A stretch of DNA of 64,000 bases from Mongoliibacter ruber. Its GTDB lineage: Bacteria > Bacteroidota > Bacteroidia > Cytophagales > Cyclobacteriaceae. This document shows, piece by piece, positions 45,896 to 54,728 of this stretch (positions are counted from its first letter, which is position 1; the number at the start of each line of letters is the position of its first letter). Both the position numbers and the translations under genes were made by a program. The stretch covers positions 62,001 to 126,000 of the forward strand of contig NZ_PVTR01000006.1 in NCBI RefSeq assembly GCF_003003005.1. Reading direction: 5' to 3'. The notes beneath the pieces were generated by a model. It made no database searches. It had not been told where the DNA came from and saw nothing but the letters and a program-made list of their open reading frames with translations.

Positions 45896-46468
45896 ATGAA
45901 ATCACTAGAGATTATAGGGTTTAAAAGAGCAAATCTCGACGGTGCAGACCTAAAGCAGATCCGTGAAGAAGGCAATGTTCCATGTGTAGTTTACGGACCT
46001 GCGATTAAAGAGCAGATTCATTTCTATACACCAGCCATTTTGTTTAAAGACTTGGTGTACACTCCTGATGTGCATATGGTAGACCTTAACGTAGAAGGCA
46101 CCATCATGAAAGCAGTATTGAAAGATGCTCAGTTCCACCCGGTTTCTGAGGTTTTACTTCACGCTGATTTCTTGGCTTTCAGCGATGACAGAGCTATCAA
46201 ATTTGAAATCCCTATATCCATTAAAGGTACATCACCTGGTATCATAAAAGGTGGTAAACTAGAGATCAAAACAAGAAAATTAGCTGTTAAAGGTTTGGCT
46301 TCAAACCTTCCAGACAAAATTGAAGTTGATATTTCTAATCTTGATCTTGGAAAATCATTCAAAGTTTCTGAATTGAAAGCAGAAGGTTTTGAGATTTTGA
46401 CAAGCCCTAATGTTTCTATCGTTACTATCGGTATTCCTAGAGCACTTAGAGGTAAGAAAGCTGAATAA
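45896..46468 (+). CDS. rplY: 50S ribosomal protein L25/Ctc
   Basis: A 190-residue L25 of the long Ctc type: the N-terminal 5S rRNA-binding domain (IIGFKRANLDGADLKQIR start, PCVVYGP, HVDF-like LLHADFLAF) followed by a C-terminal beta domain (KGLASNLPDKIEVDISNLDLG). It lies 42 bases after prs and is followed by a terminator. Confidence 0.95.
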   Translation: MKSLEIIGFKRANLDGADLKQIREEGNVPCVVYGPAIKEQIHFYTPAILFKDLVYTPDVHMVDLNVEGTIMKAVLKDAQFHPVSEVLLHADFLAFSDDRAIKFEIPISIKGTSPGIIKGGKLEIKTRKLAVKGLASNLPDKIEVDISNLDLGKSFKVSELKAEGFEILTSPNVSIVTIGIPRALRGKKAE

Positions 46469-46491
46469 GCTGATTCAAACATGTATTATCC

Positions 46492-46526
46492 AAAATCCTG
46501 CTTATTACTTAAGCAGGATTTTTTAT
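46492..46526 (+). terminator. Terminator between rplY and pth
   Basis: AAAATCCTGCTTA (46492-46504) pairs with 46510-46522, then TTTTT. It separates rplY from pth, though read-through is possible. Confidence 0.85.
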
Positions 46527-46550
46527 TTTTAACACCTGATTATTTATCAT

Positions 46551-47111
46551 ATGAAATATCTAATAGTCGGCTTAGGAAATATCGGGCCTGAATATGAATT
46601 AACCAGACACAATGTAGGTTTTTTGACCTTGGACAGGCTAGCTGACCAATTCGGAGCACAATGGAAAAGCGGTAGACTAGCATTTACTGCCGAATTCAAA
46701 CATAAAGGAAGGTCTTTCTATTTGATCAAGCCCACCACCTATATGAACTTGAGTGGGAAAGCTGTCAATTATTGGATGAAAGAATTGAATATTGCCAAAG
46801 AAAATATTTTGGTTGTTGTCGATGATGTAGCACTGCCTTTTGGTAAGCTGAGGATGAGAGGAAAAGGCTCTTCAGCAGGCCACAACGGATTAAAGAACAT
46901 TGAAGCTTTGACAGGTGGACAAGATTATCCAAGGCTGAAATTTGGCATTGGAGACGACTTCCCCAAAGGCAGACAGGTAGATTATGTATTGGGAAGGTGG
47001 TCCCAAAACGAAATCAATGAATTACCGATTTTTATGGATAAAGCTGTAGAAATGATCATTGCCTTTGGTACTATAGGCATCAATATGACTATGACTCAGT
47101 TTAATGAATGA
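46551..47111 (+). CDS. pth: Peptidyl-tRNA hydrolase
   Basis: A 186-residue Pth that recycles peptidyl-tRNA. The N-terminal VGLGNIGPEYELTRHNVGF carries the catalytic His, followed by KPTTYMNLSGKAV and VDDVALPFGKLRMRGKGSSA with GHNGL. Length is normal. The gene begins 82 bases after rplY. Confidence 0.97.
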   Translation: MKYLIVGLGNIGPEYELTRHNVGFLTLDRLADQFGAQWKSGRLAFTAEFKHKGRSFYLIKPTTYMNLSGKAVNYWMKELNIAKENILVVVDDVALPFGKLRMRGKGSSAGHNGLKNIEALTGGQDYPRLKFGIGDDFPKGRQVDYVLGRWSQNEINELPIFMDKAVEMIIAFGTIGINMTMTQFNE

Positions 47112-47283
47112 TAAAATGATATATACTTCGTGATATAAAATTGAAATACACTTCGTGAAATAAATTGATATATGCCCCTACCTGCGGCAGGCGGGTTCGG
47201 TGAAATAACCTCAACTTACAAACGCTTTTCATGGCTCCTAAACACGCCAAATGCAGAATATTATTTCTACCGTATTTCTATTT
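47112..47283. repeat. Imperfect short tandem repeats before the MITE-like copy
   Basis: Two to three copies of an about 24-base AT-rich unit containing CTTCGTGA (47117-47175), then a CCTGCGGCAGG palindrome at about 47180. No coding region. Confidence 0.5.
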
Positions 47284-47436
47284 TATGTATACCCGCTTTC
47301 ATACCAGTAGAATCTAAATAATAGAATTAACCTGTGATTTCGAACCAATATAGAATAAATATCCAGTCTCTATTAGTATCAGTTTGCCAAAAAACAATCG
47401 TTTAATTGATTAGTGGCATGATTACGGATAATCATA
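47284..47436 (+). repeat. MITE-like dispersed repeat, copy 2
   Basis: About 153 bases, about 90 percent like copy 1 by eye. The left end TATGTATACCCGC and right end GGATAATCATA are related by inversion. It lies between pth and the SAM-riboswitch-like leader of metZ. Confidence 0.8.
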
Positions 47437-47577
47437 TTTTATTTATACTATATTTCAATAGTATTTCAACCAAATTTCAATAGTATTTTTATCAATTGAG
47501 AAAGTATTAAGAGTAAATTTTTGATTTCAACTTTTTCAAAACTTACTTTGCAATCACTTCAGGAAAAGATTTATAAA

Positions 47578-47665
47578 GAAGAGGTAAGAGATCAGGCTCA
47601 GAGACCCTCTGGCAACCATCCGCTAGGAAAGGTGCCAAGACCTGCCCAAAAAGGGAACTATAAAC
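47578..47665 (+). ncRNA. Candidate SAM riboswitch upstream of metZ
   Basis: Core features of SAM-I/SAM-IV-type aptamers are visible: a CAGAG/CTCTG hairpin (47599-47603 with 47607-47611), GGCAACC (47611-47617) and GGTGCC (47631-47636), whose GCC pairs back to GGC, then an outer AGGT/ACCT pairing. The next gene is an O-succinylhomoserine sulfhydrylase, the expected kind of target. The leader to the ATG is about 340 bases and contains a CCCGGATC/CTCGGG-type hairpin near 47888 that may be the expression platform. Exact class is uncertain. Confidence 0.65.
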
Positions 47666-48001
47666 CGGAAATTATGCGATTGATTCAGCTTTTCATCTTA
47701 TTTAATAAATTCATTCTGATACACGGTTTTGGTATCAAATACGAAGTACGATGTATCAAGAATGGGAACATGGCTAATTCCAATATTGGTCATGCTATAA
47801 AACAGGCAAATACCACTTCTTTAACTCCCCTAGCACAAGATCAGAATTCCAGCTTATCTCAATCTCACTTTATTTATTTCAACCTTATCCCGGATCACTT
47901 CGCTCTCGGGACTTACGCTAAAGCTCCAGTTTCTACTCTATTTCTATAATAATTCTATCGTATCTGAATTATATTTCAACCATACTCAATTGTAATATTC
48001 C

Positions 48002-49171
48002 ATGTCACATTTCGAAACCGACGCCATCCGCATTGCCGCTTCCAAATCAAACCAAAGAGAGCACTCTGCACCGCTATATCTTTCTTCCAGTTTTACATTT
48101 GATTCCGCTGAGGAAGCAAGAGCGATGTTCGCAGAAGAGATCGAAGGTAATATCTATTCACGTTATGCGAACCCAAACTCTACAGACCTGATCCAGAAAG
48201 TTTGTGCAGCAGAGGGCACAGAAGATGGTATTGCAACAGCTTCTGGCATGGCGGCTATGTTTGGCAGTATGGCAGCCCTGCTACAGCAAGGGGATCATAT
48301 TTTGGCATCCAGGTCGTTATTTGGCTCTACCCACCAACTCTTAACCAGGGTATTTCCGAAATGGGGAATAAGTTCTACCTATGGCGATATTTCGGATATA
48401 AAAAACTGGGAAAAGCTCATTCAGCCCAATACCAAAATGTTGTTTATTGAAACACCTTCCAATCCAGGTTTGGAAATCATCGACTTGGAATGGGCAGGGA
48501 AATTTGCGGCCACACATAAACTGATTTTAGTTGTGGACAATTGTTTTGCAACCCCCTATTTACAACAACCAGCAAAATGGGGAGCGCATATTGTCACCCA
48601 TTCTGCAACCAAATTTATCGACGGACAGGGTCGTGTCTTGGGTGGATTGATATTGGGCAATAAAGAATTGATCCAAGATGTTCAGTTTTTTGCTCGTCAT
48701 ACAGGCCCTTCCATATCACCTTTCAATGCATGGATTTTGGCAAAAAGTATGGAAACCTTAGCCGTCAGGATGGATAGACATTGTGAAAGTGCTCTGAGAA
48801 TCGCTGAATATTTTGAAAGCAATTCCGAACTGGAAAATGTCAAGTACCCTTTTTTGAAAAGTCATCCTCAGTATGAATTGGCCAAAAAACAGATGAAACT
48901 CGGTGGTGGTATTATTACACTTTCACTAAAGGGCGGTATTTCCAGAGCCCAACGATTTATTGACCAATTGCAAATGATATCTGTGACCGCCAATCTCGGT
49001 GACAGCCGCAGCATCATCACGCATCCTGCCTCCACTACGCATAGCAAGTTGAGCGAAGAGGAAAGGGCCAAAGTAGGTATTTCAGATGGTCTTATTCGCT
49101 TGTCTGTAGGGCTTGAGCATCACGAAGATATAACCAAGGATATAGAAAGGGCTTTGGAAAAATCGAAGTAA
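48002..49171 (+). CDS. metZ: O-succinylhomoserine sulfhydrylase
   Basis: A 389-residue PLP enzyme making homocysteine from an acylhomoserine and sulfide. Family features: YSRYANPN, ASGMAAM, IETPSNPGLEI, VVDNCFATPYLQ and HSATKFIDGQGRVLGG, whose Lys binds PLP. The absence of the cystathionine synthase insert and the riboswitch support methionine synthesis. O-acetylhomoserine could be the substrate instead. Confidence 0.93.
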   Translation: MSHFETDAIRIAASKSNQREHSAPLYLSSSFTFDSAEEARAMFAEEIEGNIYSRYANPNSTDLIQKVCAAEGTEDGIATASGMAAMFGSMAALLQQGDHILASRSLFGSTHQLLTRVFPKWGISSTYGDISDIKNWEKLIQPNTKMLFIETPSNPGLEIIDLEWAGKFAATHKLILVVDNCFATPYLQQPAKWGAHIVTHSATKFIDGQGRVLGGLILGNKELIQDVQFFARHTGPSISPFNAWILAKSMETLAVRMDRHCESALRIAEYFESNSELENVKYPFLKSHPQYELAKKQMKLGGGIITLSLKGGISRAQRFIDQLQMISVTANLGDSRSIITHPASTTHSKLSEEERAKVGISDGLIRLSVGLEHHEDITKDIERALEKSK

Positions 49172-49189
49172 GCCAATATAGGCACCATC

Positions 49190-49223
49190 AAGTGCTACAT
49201 TTTGACATCAATGTGTAGCACTT
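49190..49223 (+). terminator. Hairpin after metZ
   Basis: AAGTGCTACA (49190-49199) pairs with TGTAGCACTT (49214-49223). No T-run follows, so it is a weak terminator or mRNA-end hairpin. Confidence 0.5.
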
Positions 49224-49268
49224 CTGCCCCTTCTGGCGTCTTGTACATGTAACCAAGCTTTACACGCC

Positions 49269-50504
49269 ATGAAAACGCCTGTCATCTTCGCGCTCTCCTT
49301 ACTTTTCCTAAGCATTTCATGTATTGAAAATCAGGAACAAATTCCCAGAGAGGCCAATCTTCGAACGCTCTCTCAAGAAGAAATAGAATTGTCAGGTGCC
49401 TGTTCTTCATTTGCTATTGACTTGTTTCATCAGCTGAATGATGAAAATGAGCCTAACCAATTTTTCAGCCCATACAGTATCCATCAAGCATTGTCAATGA
49501 CCATGAATGGCAATGCCAATCCTGTACTCCAGGAATATATCAAAACGCTTCGTTATGATAACCTCAGCGTAGAAGAAGCCAATAGAGGCTCCAGGGACTT
49601 AAGACAGTTTCTTACCCAAGTAGACCTGACGATTGCCAATGCCATCTGGTACAAGGAAGAATATCAAGTGAAAGCTCCGTTTGTAACTACTGCTAAAGAC
49701 TATTATGACGCGGAAGTCGCTCCTCTTCAGATGATGGATCCCAATTCAGTTAAAATCATCAACAACTGGGTAGAACAAAAAACTAAGGGCATGATCAGGG
49801 ATATTCTGGATATGATCCCTCCCAATGCAGTCATGTATTTGGTCAATGCCATCCACTTCAAGGCAGATTGGAAATATCAGTTTGACGCTAAAAAAACTAA
49901 AAAGGAAGCATTTTACCCAAGACCTTCCTCCTCCGTGCAGGTGGAAATGATGGATTCCAATGAACCTGCTACTTTCAAAACCTACTTGGGCAATGGTTAC
50001 CGGTATCTAGAAATCCCATACAGCACGGGTCAATACAATATGGCTGTTCTGTTCAATGAATCAGGTGATTTGACGCAAGTAGCCTCTGCTTTGAATATGG
50101 AAAATTACAGCAAATGGATCAATGAAAGCCAGGAAGCAAATTTTATATTGAAAATGCCCAAATTCAAAATGGGCTATAAAATGGAAAATATGGCGAACGA
50201 CTTAGCTGATATGGGATTGGTGACACCTTTTGGATTTCATGAGGACAACTTTACTGAATTGTTTGACAATCCTACTGACTTATTGAAAATATCCCGTGTA
50301 ATTCATGATGCAATGATCGAGGTCGATGAAAAAGGAAGCGAAGCTGCGGCTGCCACTGTCGTCGAAGTCATCGAACGCTTTAGCGCCGGCCCTTCTGCAC
50401 CTTCAGTCATTACCTTGGATAAACCCTTTATTTTTATGATCCAAGAAAAACACAGTGGTGCAATTTTATTCATGGGTAAACTTGGTGATCCCTCAAAACT
50501 ATAA
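49269..50504 (+). CDS. Serpin-family protease inhibitor, lipoprotein
   Basis: A 411-residue serpin with lipobox SISC (Cys 18), so it is likely anchored to the envelope. Domain hallmarks: FFSPYSIHQALSM, NAIWY, VNAIHFKADWKYQF and the C-terminal FIFMIQEKHSGAILFMGKL. The reactive loop hinge GSEAAAATV (from residue 356) predicts an inhibitory serpin, and counting from P15 places P1 at Arg 370 (RF), suggesting trypsin-like targets. It starts about 100 bases after metZ and is followed three bases later by a small lipoprotein gene. Confidence 0.9.
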   Translation: MKTPVIFALSLLFLSISCIENQEQIPREANLRTLSQEEIELSGACSSFAIDLFHQLNDENEPNQFFSPYSIHQALSMTMNGNANPVLQEYIKTLRYDNLSVEEANRGSRDLRQFLTQVDLTIANAIWYKEEYQVKAPFVTTAKDYYDAEVAPLQMMDPNSVKIINNWVEQKTKGMIRDILDMIPPNAVMYLVNAIHFKADWKYQFDAKKTKKEAFYPRPSSSVQVEMMDSNEPATFKTYLGNGYRYLEIPYSTGQYNMAVLFNESGDLTQVASALNMENYSKWINESQEANFILKMPKFKMGYKMENMANDLADMGLVTPFGFHEDNFTELFDNPTDLLKISRVIHDAMIEVDEKGSEAAAATVVEVIERFSAGPSAPSVITLDKPFIFMIQEKHSGAILFMGKLGDPSKL

Positions 50505-50507
50505 TTC

Positions 50508-51185
50508 ATGCGTAATTCAGTTCCACTTTTAGTGATTTTGGGGTTAATCACTTTATTGTCCTGCACTGATGAACCCGAGCTCTCCACAAGCACTTGTGGG
50601 GATGCTTTTGTATACAACAGTGGAACAGATAGTTTCACTTTGCGAGCAGTGCCTAGAAGTGTATGGATAGAATTGGAAGACCCTGAAAATCCAGAAGTTC
50701 AAATTGCGGCTTTGTTTGCTGAATATACTTTTTTGGATGACACCACATTTCCTCAGGGGAATTATTTGAACAGGTTTCCTGCACTTCTCAAAAGCACGAG
50801 TTGTGAAAGCCTATATGAAGCATTGGAAATCCTCAATCAAGATGAAAAGATTGCTGCAGCAACGCCAAGGCTGAAGCTGGAAGGACCGGGTATTTTTGAC
50901 AATACGCCCTGGATACTGGTGAATACAGTTTCTATTCAACCTTTTGATGCCAGTGATGATGCTATGATAGTGGAATGGGCAGAAATTCAAGGCTTGGAAT
51001 TAAAAAATGAATCATTTGGCACCTTGAGGTTTCGGGTAAAAGAAGTCAGAAGTGGCTTTGAACCCTTGGAAATCGCCATAAAAGCCCAAAACGAGCTCGA
51101 TGTAAAATGGGCTTTGGCTGATTTCATAGTGCCTATATTTCGGGGTTCTCATGCAAAAAAAAAATTAACTATTTTGCAGGTCTAG
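50508..51185 (+). CDS. Lipoprotein with possible subtilisin-propeptide-like fold
   Basis: A 225-residue lipoprotein (lipobox LLSC, Cys 19), start three bases after the serpin stop, so it is probably co-transcribed. The C-terminal half with FRVKEVRSGFEPLEIAIKAQ and NELDVKWALADFIVP resembles the closing part of propeptides of S8 proteases, though no catalytic domain follows. The last residues KKKLTILQV lie over a poly-A tract (A10) and overlap the ParE remnant on the opposite strand, so the true C-terminus is uncertain. A stand-alone inhibitor or a truncated protease are both possible. Confidence 0.55.
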   Translation: MRNSVPLLVILGLITLLSCTDEPELSTSTCGDAFVYNSGTDSFTLRAVPRSVWIELEDPENPEVQIAALFAEYTFLDDTTFPQGNYLNRFPALLKSTSCESLYEALEILNQDEKIAAATPRLKLEGPGIFDNTPWILVNTVSIQPFDASDDAMIVEWAEIQGLELKNESFGTLRFRVKEVRSGFEPLEIAIKAQNELDVKWALADFIVPIFRGSHAKKKLTILQV

Positions 51186-51333
51186 AAATTCTCTATCATA
51201 ATCTTTACTGTGATGTAAAACTCTAATAATATAAATACCTTTCGGACTGCAATAACCCAAATCTATAAATTCCAAATTCAAAAATTGAAACCAAATCTTT
51301 TTCAGCTTCATTTGAAAGTATAATTTTCACCAT
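51165..51333 (-). pseudogene. Internally deleted ParE toxin remnant
   Basis: From the ATG at 51333 the frame reads MVKIILSNEAEKDLVSIFEF and on to RFGLLQSERYLYY, stopping at 51223. A second frame gives GIYIIRVLHHSKDYDREF and DLQNS, ending at 51165. The first piece is a ParE N-terminus and the second a ParE C-terminus, with the middle lost and a frame change at the join. It overlaps the ParD 3' end and the adjacent lipoprotein gene. Confidence 0.7.
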
Positions 51334-51586
51334 CAGAAGATATCTTACTTTTGACTTTTTCGATAATATCTTTAACTGAACTTTGACTTTCATCTGATTC
51401 GATCCCTTTTTGGATCGGATCTTTCAACTCCAAAAATTTATTAACCCGAACTTGATCTTGGCTGATCAAATGACGAATATATTCGGATTCATTTGTGAAA
51501 TCACCATTCTCAATTTGGGATTTGATCCATTGATCCTGCTTCTTAGTAAAAGATAAGGTTTTTCTTACAATCATAATTTGCACCAA
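51308..51586 (-). CDS. ParD-like antitoxin
   Basis: A 92-residue protein with a ribbon-helix-helix N-terminus: VRKTLSFTKKQDQWIKSQIE, then a helix containing NESEYIRHLIS, as in ParD/CC2985-type antitoxins. The acidic C-terminal half would wrap a ParE toxin. The toxin downstream is broken, so this may be an orphan antitoxin. The overlap of 26 bases with the ParE start is typical of such operons. Confidence 0.82.
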   Translation of the reverse strand: MVQIMIVRKTLSFTKKQDQWIKSQIENGDFTNESEYIRHLISQDQVRVNKFLELKDPIQKGIESDESQSSVKDIIEKVKSKISSDGENYTFK

Positions 51587-51733
51587 TAGTATGAATATAG
51601 ATGCAATATAATGAATATTTCACACGACCTTTTCCTTTAATTGATAACTAAAAACCAACATCACTACATTTAAGAAAAAACCATTTTTTACCTCCCTCCT
51701 TTTTCTTACTTTTTAGTCCAATCCAAAATACCT

Positions 51734-52612
51734 ATGAAAGACCTATCCAAAATCCATCAACCCATTACAGAATTATTTCCTCAGCCAAAATCTTCAAGAG
51801 ATTGGGAAAAATACAGGCTAAGTCAGGAGCAACTGGATTTTTTCCATGAAAATGGCTACCTCAGCGGAATCAAATTACTTGATGAGCATCAAATAGAGGT
51901 GTTGCGCTCGGAACTGGAAAAGTTACAAGACCCTGAACATCCCCTCAACCACCTTTTCCACGAATACCATAGCAATGAATCTGATGATCCAAACACCGTC
52001 CTTTTCCATTCTTTAGGGCATTGGAGGATTTCACCTGCCTTTCATGATGTCATTTGGAATCCTGCTTTTGTGATGGCCGCTTACCAATTGCTTGGAGAAA
52101 GAGGTTTGAGATTTTGGCATGACCAATTGTTTTGTAAACCTGCCAAACACGGTGGTGTGGTGGCTTGGCATCAAGACTATTCTTACTGGACCAGAACCAT
52201 CAAAATGCAGCATTTGACTTGTTGGTGTGGACTCGATGATGCAGATGAAGAAAATGGCTGTTTACACTATATCCCAAAAAGCCATACATGGGGCCTATTG
52301 GAAAAACCTGCCTTGGCAGGAGATATGGATGGATTGAAAGCCTTTATGACCGAGGATCAATTGAAAAACTTTAAACCCATTGCCATTCCTTTGAAAGCTG
52401 GATATGCAACTTTTCACCACCCCTTGATGGTCCATGGCAGTTATGCCAACCGCTCCGAAAGAAGCCGTAGGGCATTTGTATTGAATGCTTTTGCAGACGG
52501 TACCATTTCCAATTCAGATGAAGAATTGCTCAAAGGAGTTCCTGTAATATCAAAAGGTGAAAAAATGGAAGGGCAATTTTTTCCCTTGCTATTTTCGGCT
52601 AATTTGGTGTAA
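51734..52612 (+). CDS. Phytanoyl-CoA dioxygenase (PhyH) family protein
   Basis: A 292-residue cytosolic Fe(II)/2-oxoglutarate oxygenase. The iron ligands fit HxD in AWHQDYSYW (His 146, Asp 148) and His 234 in [13 protein letters not shown], with Arg 245 or 246 for 2-oxoglutarate. The substrate is unknown; family members hydroxylate acyl-CoAs, ectoine or other small molecules. It is 12 bases before the E1 dehydrogenase gene, so they are probably co-transcribed. Confidence 0.85.
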   Translation: MKDLSKIHQPITELFPQPKSSRDWEKYRLSQEQLDFFHENGYLSGIKLLDEHQIEVLRSELEKLQDPEHPLNHLFHEYHSNESDDPNTVLFHSLGHWRISPAFHDVIWNPAFVMAAYQLLGERGLRFWHDQLFCKPAKHGGVVAWHQDYSYWTRTIKMQHLTCWCGLDDADEENGCLHYIPKSHTWGLLEKPALAGDMDGLKAFMTEDQLKNFKPIAIPLKAGYATFHHPLMVHGSYANRSERSRRAFVLNAFADGTISNSDEELLKGVPVISKGEKMEGQFFPLLFSANLV

Positions 52613-52624
52613 AATTTCAGCACT

Positions 52625-54631
52625 ATGACCAACCCAAATGTAGCCGAGAGCCCCATTTTGTTCAAAAAAGGAAGATTTAAAAAGGAAACTTTACTTAAGT
52701 TGTATGAATCCCTCTTGATGCCTCGAAGGATAGAGGAAAAAATGCTCATACTACTTCGTCAGGGTAAAATCTCAAAATGGTTTAGCGGTTGGGGACAGGA
52801 AGCTATATCCATTGGAGCCGTAGAAGCCTTGTCAAAAGATGAATTTATCCTGCCCATGCACCGAAACTTAGGGATTTTCACAGGCAGAGGCATCCCACTC
52901 GAAAGACTTTTCGCTCAGTTTCAGGGTAAAAAATCTGGATTTACCAAAGGCCGTGACAGGTCATTTCACTTTGGATCTACAGAACACCATATTGTGGGAA
53001 TGATTTCGCATTTAGGTCCGCAAATGGCTATTGCTGATGGCATAGCGTTGGCACATAAACTTTCGAAGGAAAAGAAAGTATGCCTCGTGTTTACTGGTGA
53101 CGGAGCAAGTTCGGAAGGAGATTTCCATGAAGGACTCAATGTAGCGGCAGTTTGGAAATTACCAGTGATTTTTGTGGTTGAGCATAATGGATACGGCTTG
53201 TCCACCCCAAGTGAGGAACAGTTTGCTTTCAAGCAATTTATAGACAAAGGCCCAGGATATGGCATGGAGTCTGTGAAAATTGACGGAAATAATATCCTTG
53301 AAGTTTATCAGACTATCCAAAATCTGGCCAGTGATATCAGAAAAAATCCAAGACCTGTCTTGGTAGAAGCAGTTACCTTTAGGATGCGGGGTCATGAAGA
53401 GGCCTCTGGAACCAAATATGTCCCAAAAGAACTCATGTCAACTTGGGCGATGAAAGATCCTGTTGAAAATTACGAGAGATTTTTAGAGGAAAATGGAATT
53501 CTAACTTTAGAAGAAAAAAGTCGCATAAATGACAAAATCAAAATAGCCATCAATGAAGGTCTTGAAAAAGCATTTGCTGAAGAAAACATAATCCCTAATT
53601 CAGAAGAAGAATTTAACGATTTATTTGCACCTTTTACGCAGAGAGTAATCCCAGCGGCTGAAAGTTTGAAATCAGAAAAACGTTTTGTAGATGCGATTTC
53701 GGATGCTTTGAAGCAATCCATGGAAAAATATCCAAACTTAGTCCTTATGGGGCAGGATATTGGAGACTATGGTGGTGTTTTCAAAATTACAGATGGATTT
53801 GTGGTGCAATTCGGGAGAGACAGGGTTAGAAATACACCTTTGTGTGAGAGCGCTATCATCGGCACTGCATTAGGACTTTCTATTCAAGGCTATAAAGCAA
53901 TGGTGGAAATGCAATTTGCAGATTTTGTATCAGTAGGTTTCAATCAAATCGTCAATAATCTTGCAAAGATCCATTACCGTTGGGGCCAAAATGCAGATGT
54001 GGTAGTACGTATGCCGACAGGAGCCGGTGTGGCAGCGGGTCCTTTTCATTCCCAATCCAATGAGGCCTGGTTTTTCCATACTCCAGGATTAAAAATCGTC
54101 TATCCATCCAATCCTTACGATGCCAAAGGTTTGCTAAATGCTGCGTTGGAAGACCCTAACCCTTATTTGTACTTTGAGCATAAAGCTTTGTATCGATCTC
54201 TTTCCGAAACTATACCTGACGATTATTACACCATTGAAATAGGGAAAGCACAGCTTGTCAGAAACGGTAATACTGTCAGCATCATCACCTATGGTATGGG
54301 TGTGCATTGGGCCAACACTATAGTAGATGAAATGGAATGTGATGCAGACATTGTTGACCTGAGGACACTTTTACCTTGGGATAAAGAAGCTGTACAACAA
54401 AGTGTCAAAAAAACCGGCAAAGTCATTTTTCTACAAGAAGACTGTTTGACCGGTGGTATTGGCGCTGAAATATGCGCATGGATCTCAGAAAATTGTTTTG
54501 AATACCTGGATGCACCGGTAATGAGAGAAGGCAGCCTTGACACCCCAGTTCCATTTGCACCTTCCCTCGAAAAAAACTTCCTCCCTGTAGAAAGATTCAA
54601 GAAAAAGCTACAAGATCTAATTGTCTATTAA
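52625..54631 (+). CDS. 2-oxoacid dehydrogenase E1, alpha-beta fusion
   Basis: A 668-residue TPP-dependent dehydrogenase. Residues 1-340 are the alpha part, with the TPP motif GDGASSEGDFHEGLN through HNGYGLS; residues about 350-668 are the beta part with a transketolase-like pyrimidine domain (PLCESAIIGTALG) and C-domain (EDCLTGGIGAE). Fused E1 of branched-chain 2-oxoacid or pyruvate type is common in Bacteroidota. Acceptor E2/E3 genes are elsewhere. The product feeds acyl-CoA pools, which may link it to the PhyH neighbour. Confidence 0.9.
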   Translation: MTNPNVAESPILFKKGRFKKETLLKLYESLLMPRRIEEKMLILLRQGKISKWFSGWGQEAISIGAVEALSKDEFILPMHRNLGIFTGRGIPLERLFAQFQGKKSGFTKGRDRSFHFGSTEHHIVGMISHLGPQMAIADGIALAHKLSKEKKVCLVFTGDGASSEGDFHEGLNVAAVWKLPVIFVVEHNGYGLSTPSEEQFAFKQFIDKGPGYGMESVKIDGNNILEVYQTIQNLASDIRKNPRPVLVEAVTFRMRGHEEASGTKYVPKELMSTWAMKDPVENYERFLEENGILTLEEKSRINDKIKIAINEGLEKAFAEENIIPNSEEEFNDLFAPFTQRVIPAAESLKSEKRFVDAISDALKQSMEKYPNLVLMGQDIGDYGGVFKITDGFVVQFGRDRVRNTPLCESAIIGTALGLSIQGYKAMVEMQFADFVSVGFNQIVNNLAKIHYRWGQNADVVVRMPTGAGVAAGPFHSQSNEAWFFHTPGLKIVYPSNPYDAKGLLNAALEDPNPYLYFEHKALYRSLSETIPDDYYTIEIGKAQLVRNGNTVSIITYGMGVHWANTIVDEMECDADIVDLRTLLPWDKEAVQQSVKKTGKVIFLQEDCLTGGIGAEICAWISENCFEYLDAPVMREGSLDTPVPFAPSLEKNFLPVERFKKKLQDLIVY

Positions 54632-54637
54632 AAAAGA

Positions 54638-54664
54638 AACCCCTGAGAACCGATCTCAGGGGTT
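54638..54664 (+). terminator. Hairpin terminator after the E1 gene
   Basis: AACCCCTGAGA (54638-54648) pairs with TCTCAGGGGTT (54654-54664). The T-run that follows is short. Confidence 0.7.
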
Positions 54665-54728
54665 GTTTGCAAGCAAAGAGTGAAAGATTTTATTACGATA
54701 CTCCAAAAGTAACCAAAGTCTAAGGATT

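Noticed and set aside
47521-47949. A 142-residue open frame between pth and metZ
   Set aside because: It runs through the riboswitch-like leader, has no domain, and its composition (short polar runs, PSGNHPLGKVPRPAQ) is that of translated RNA structure.
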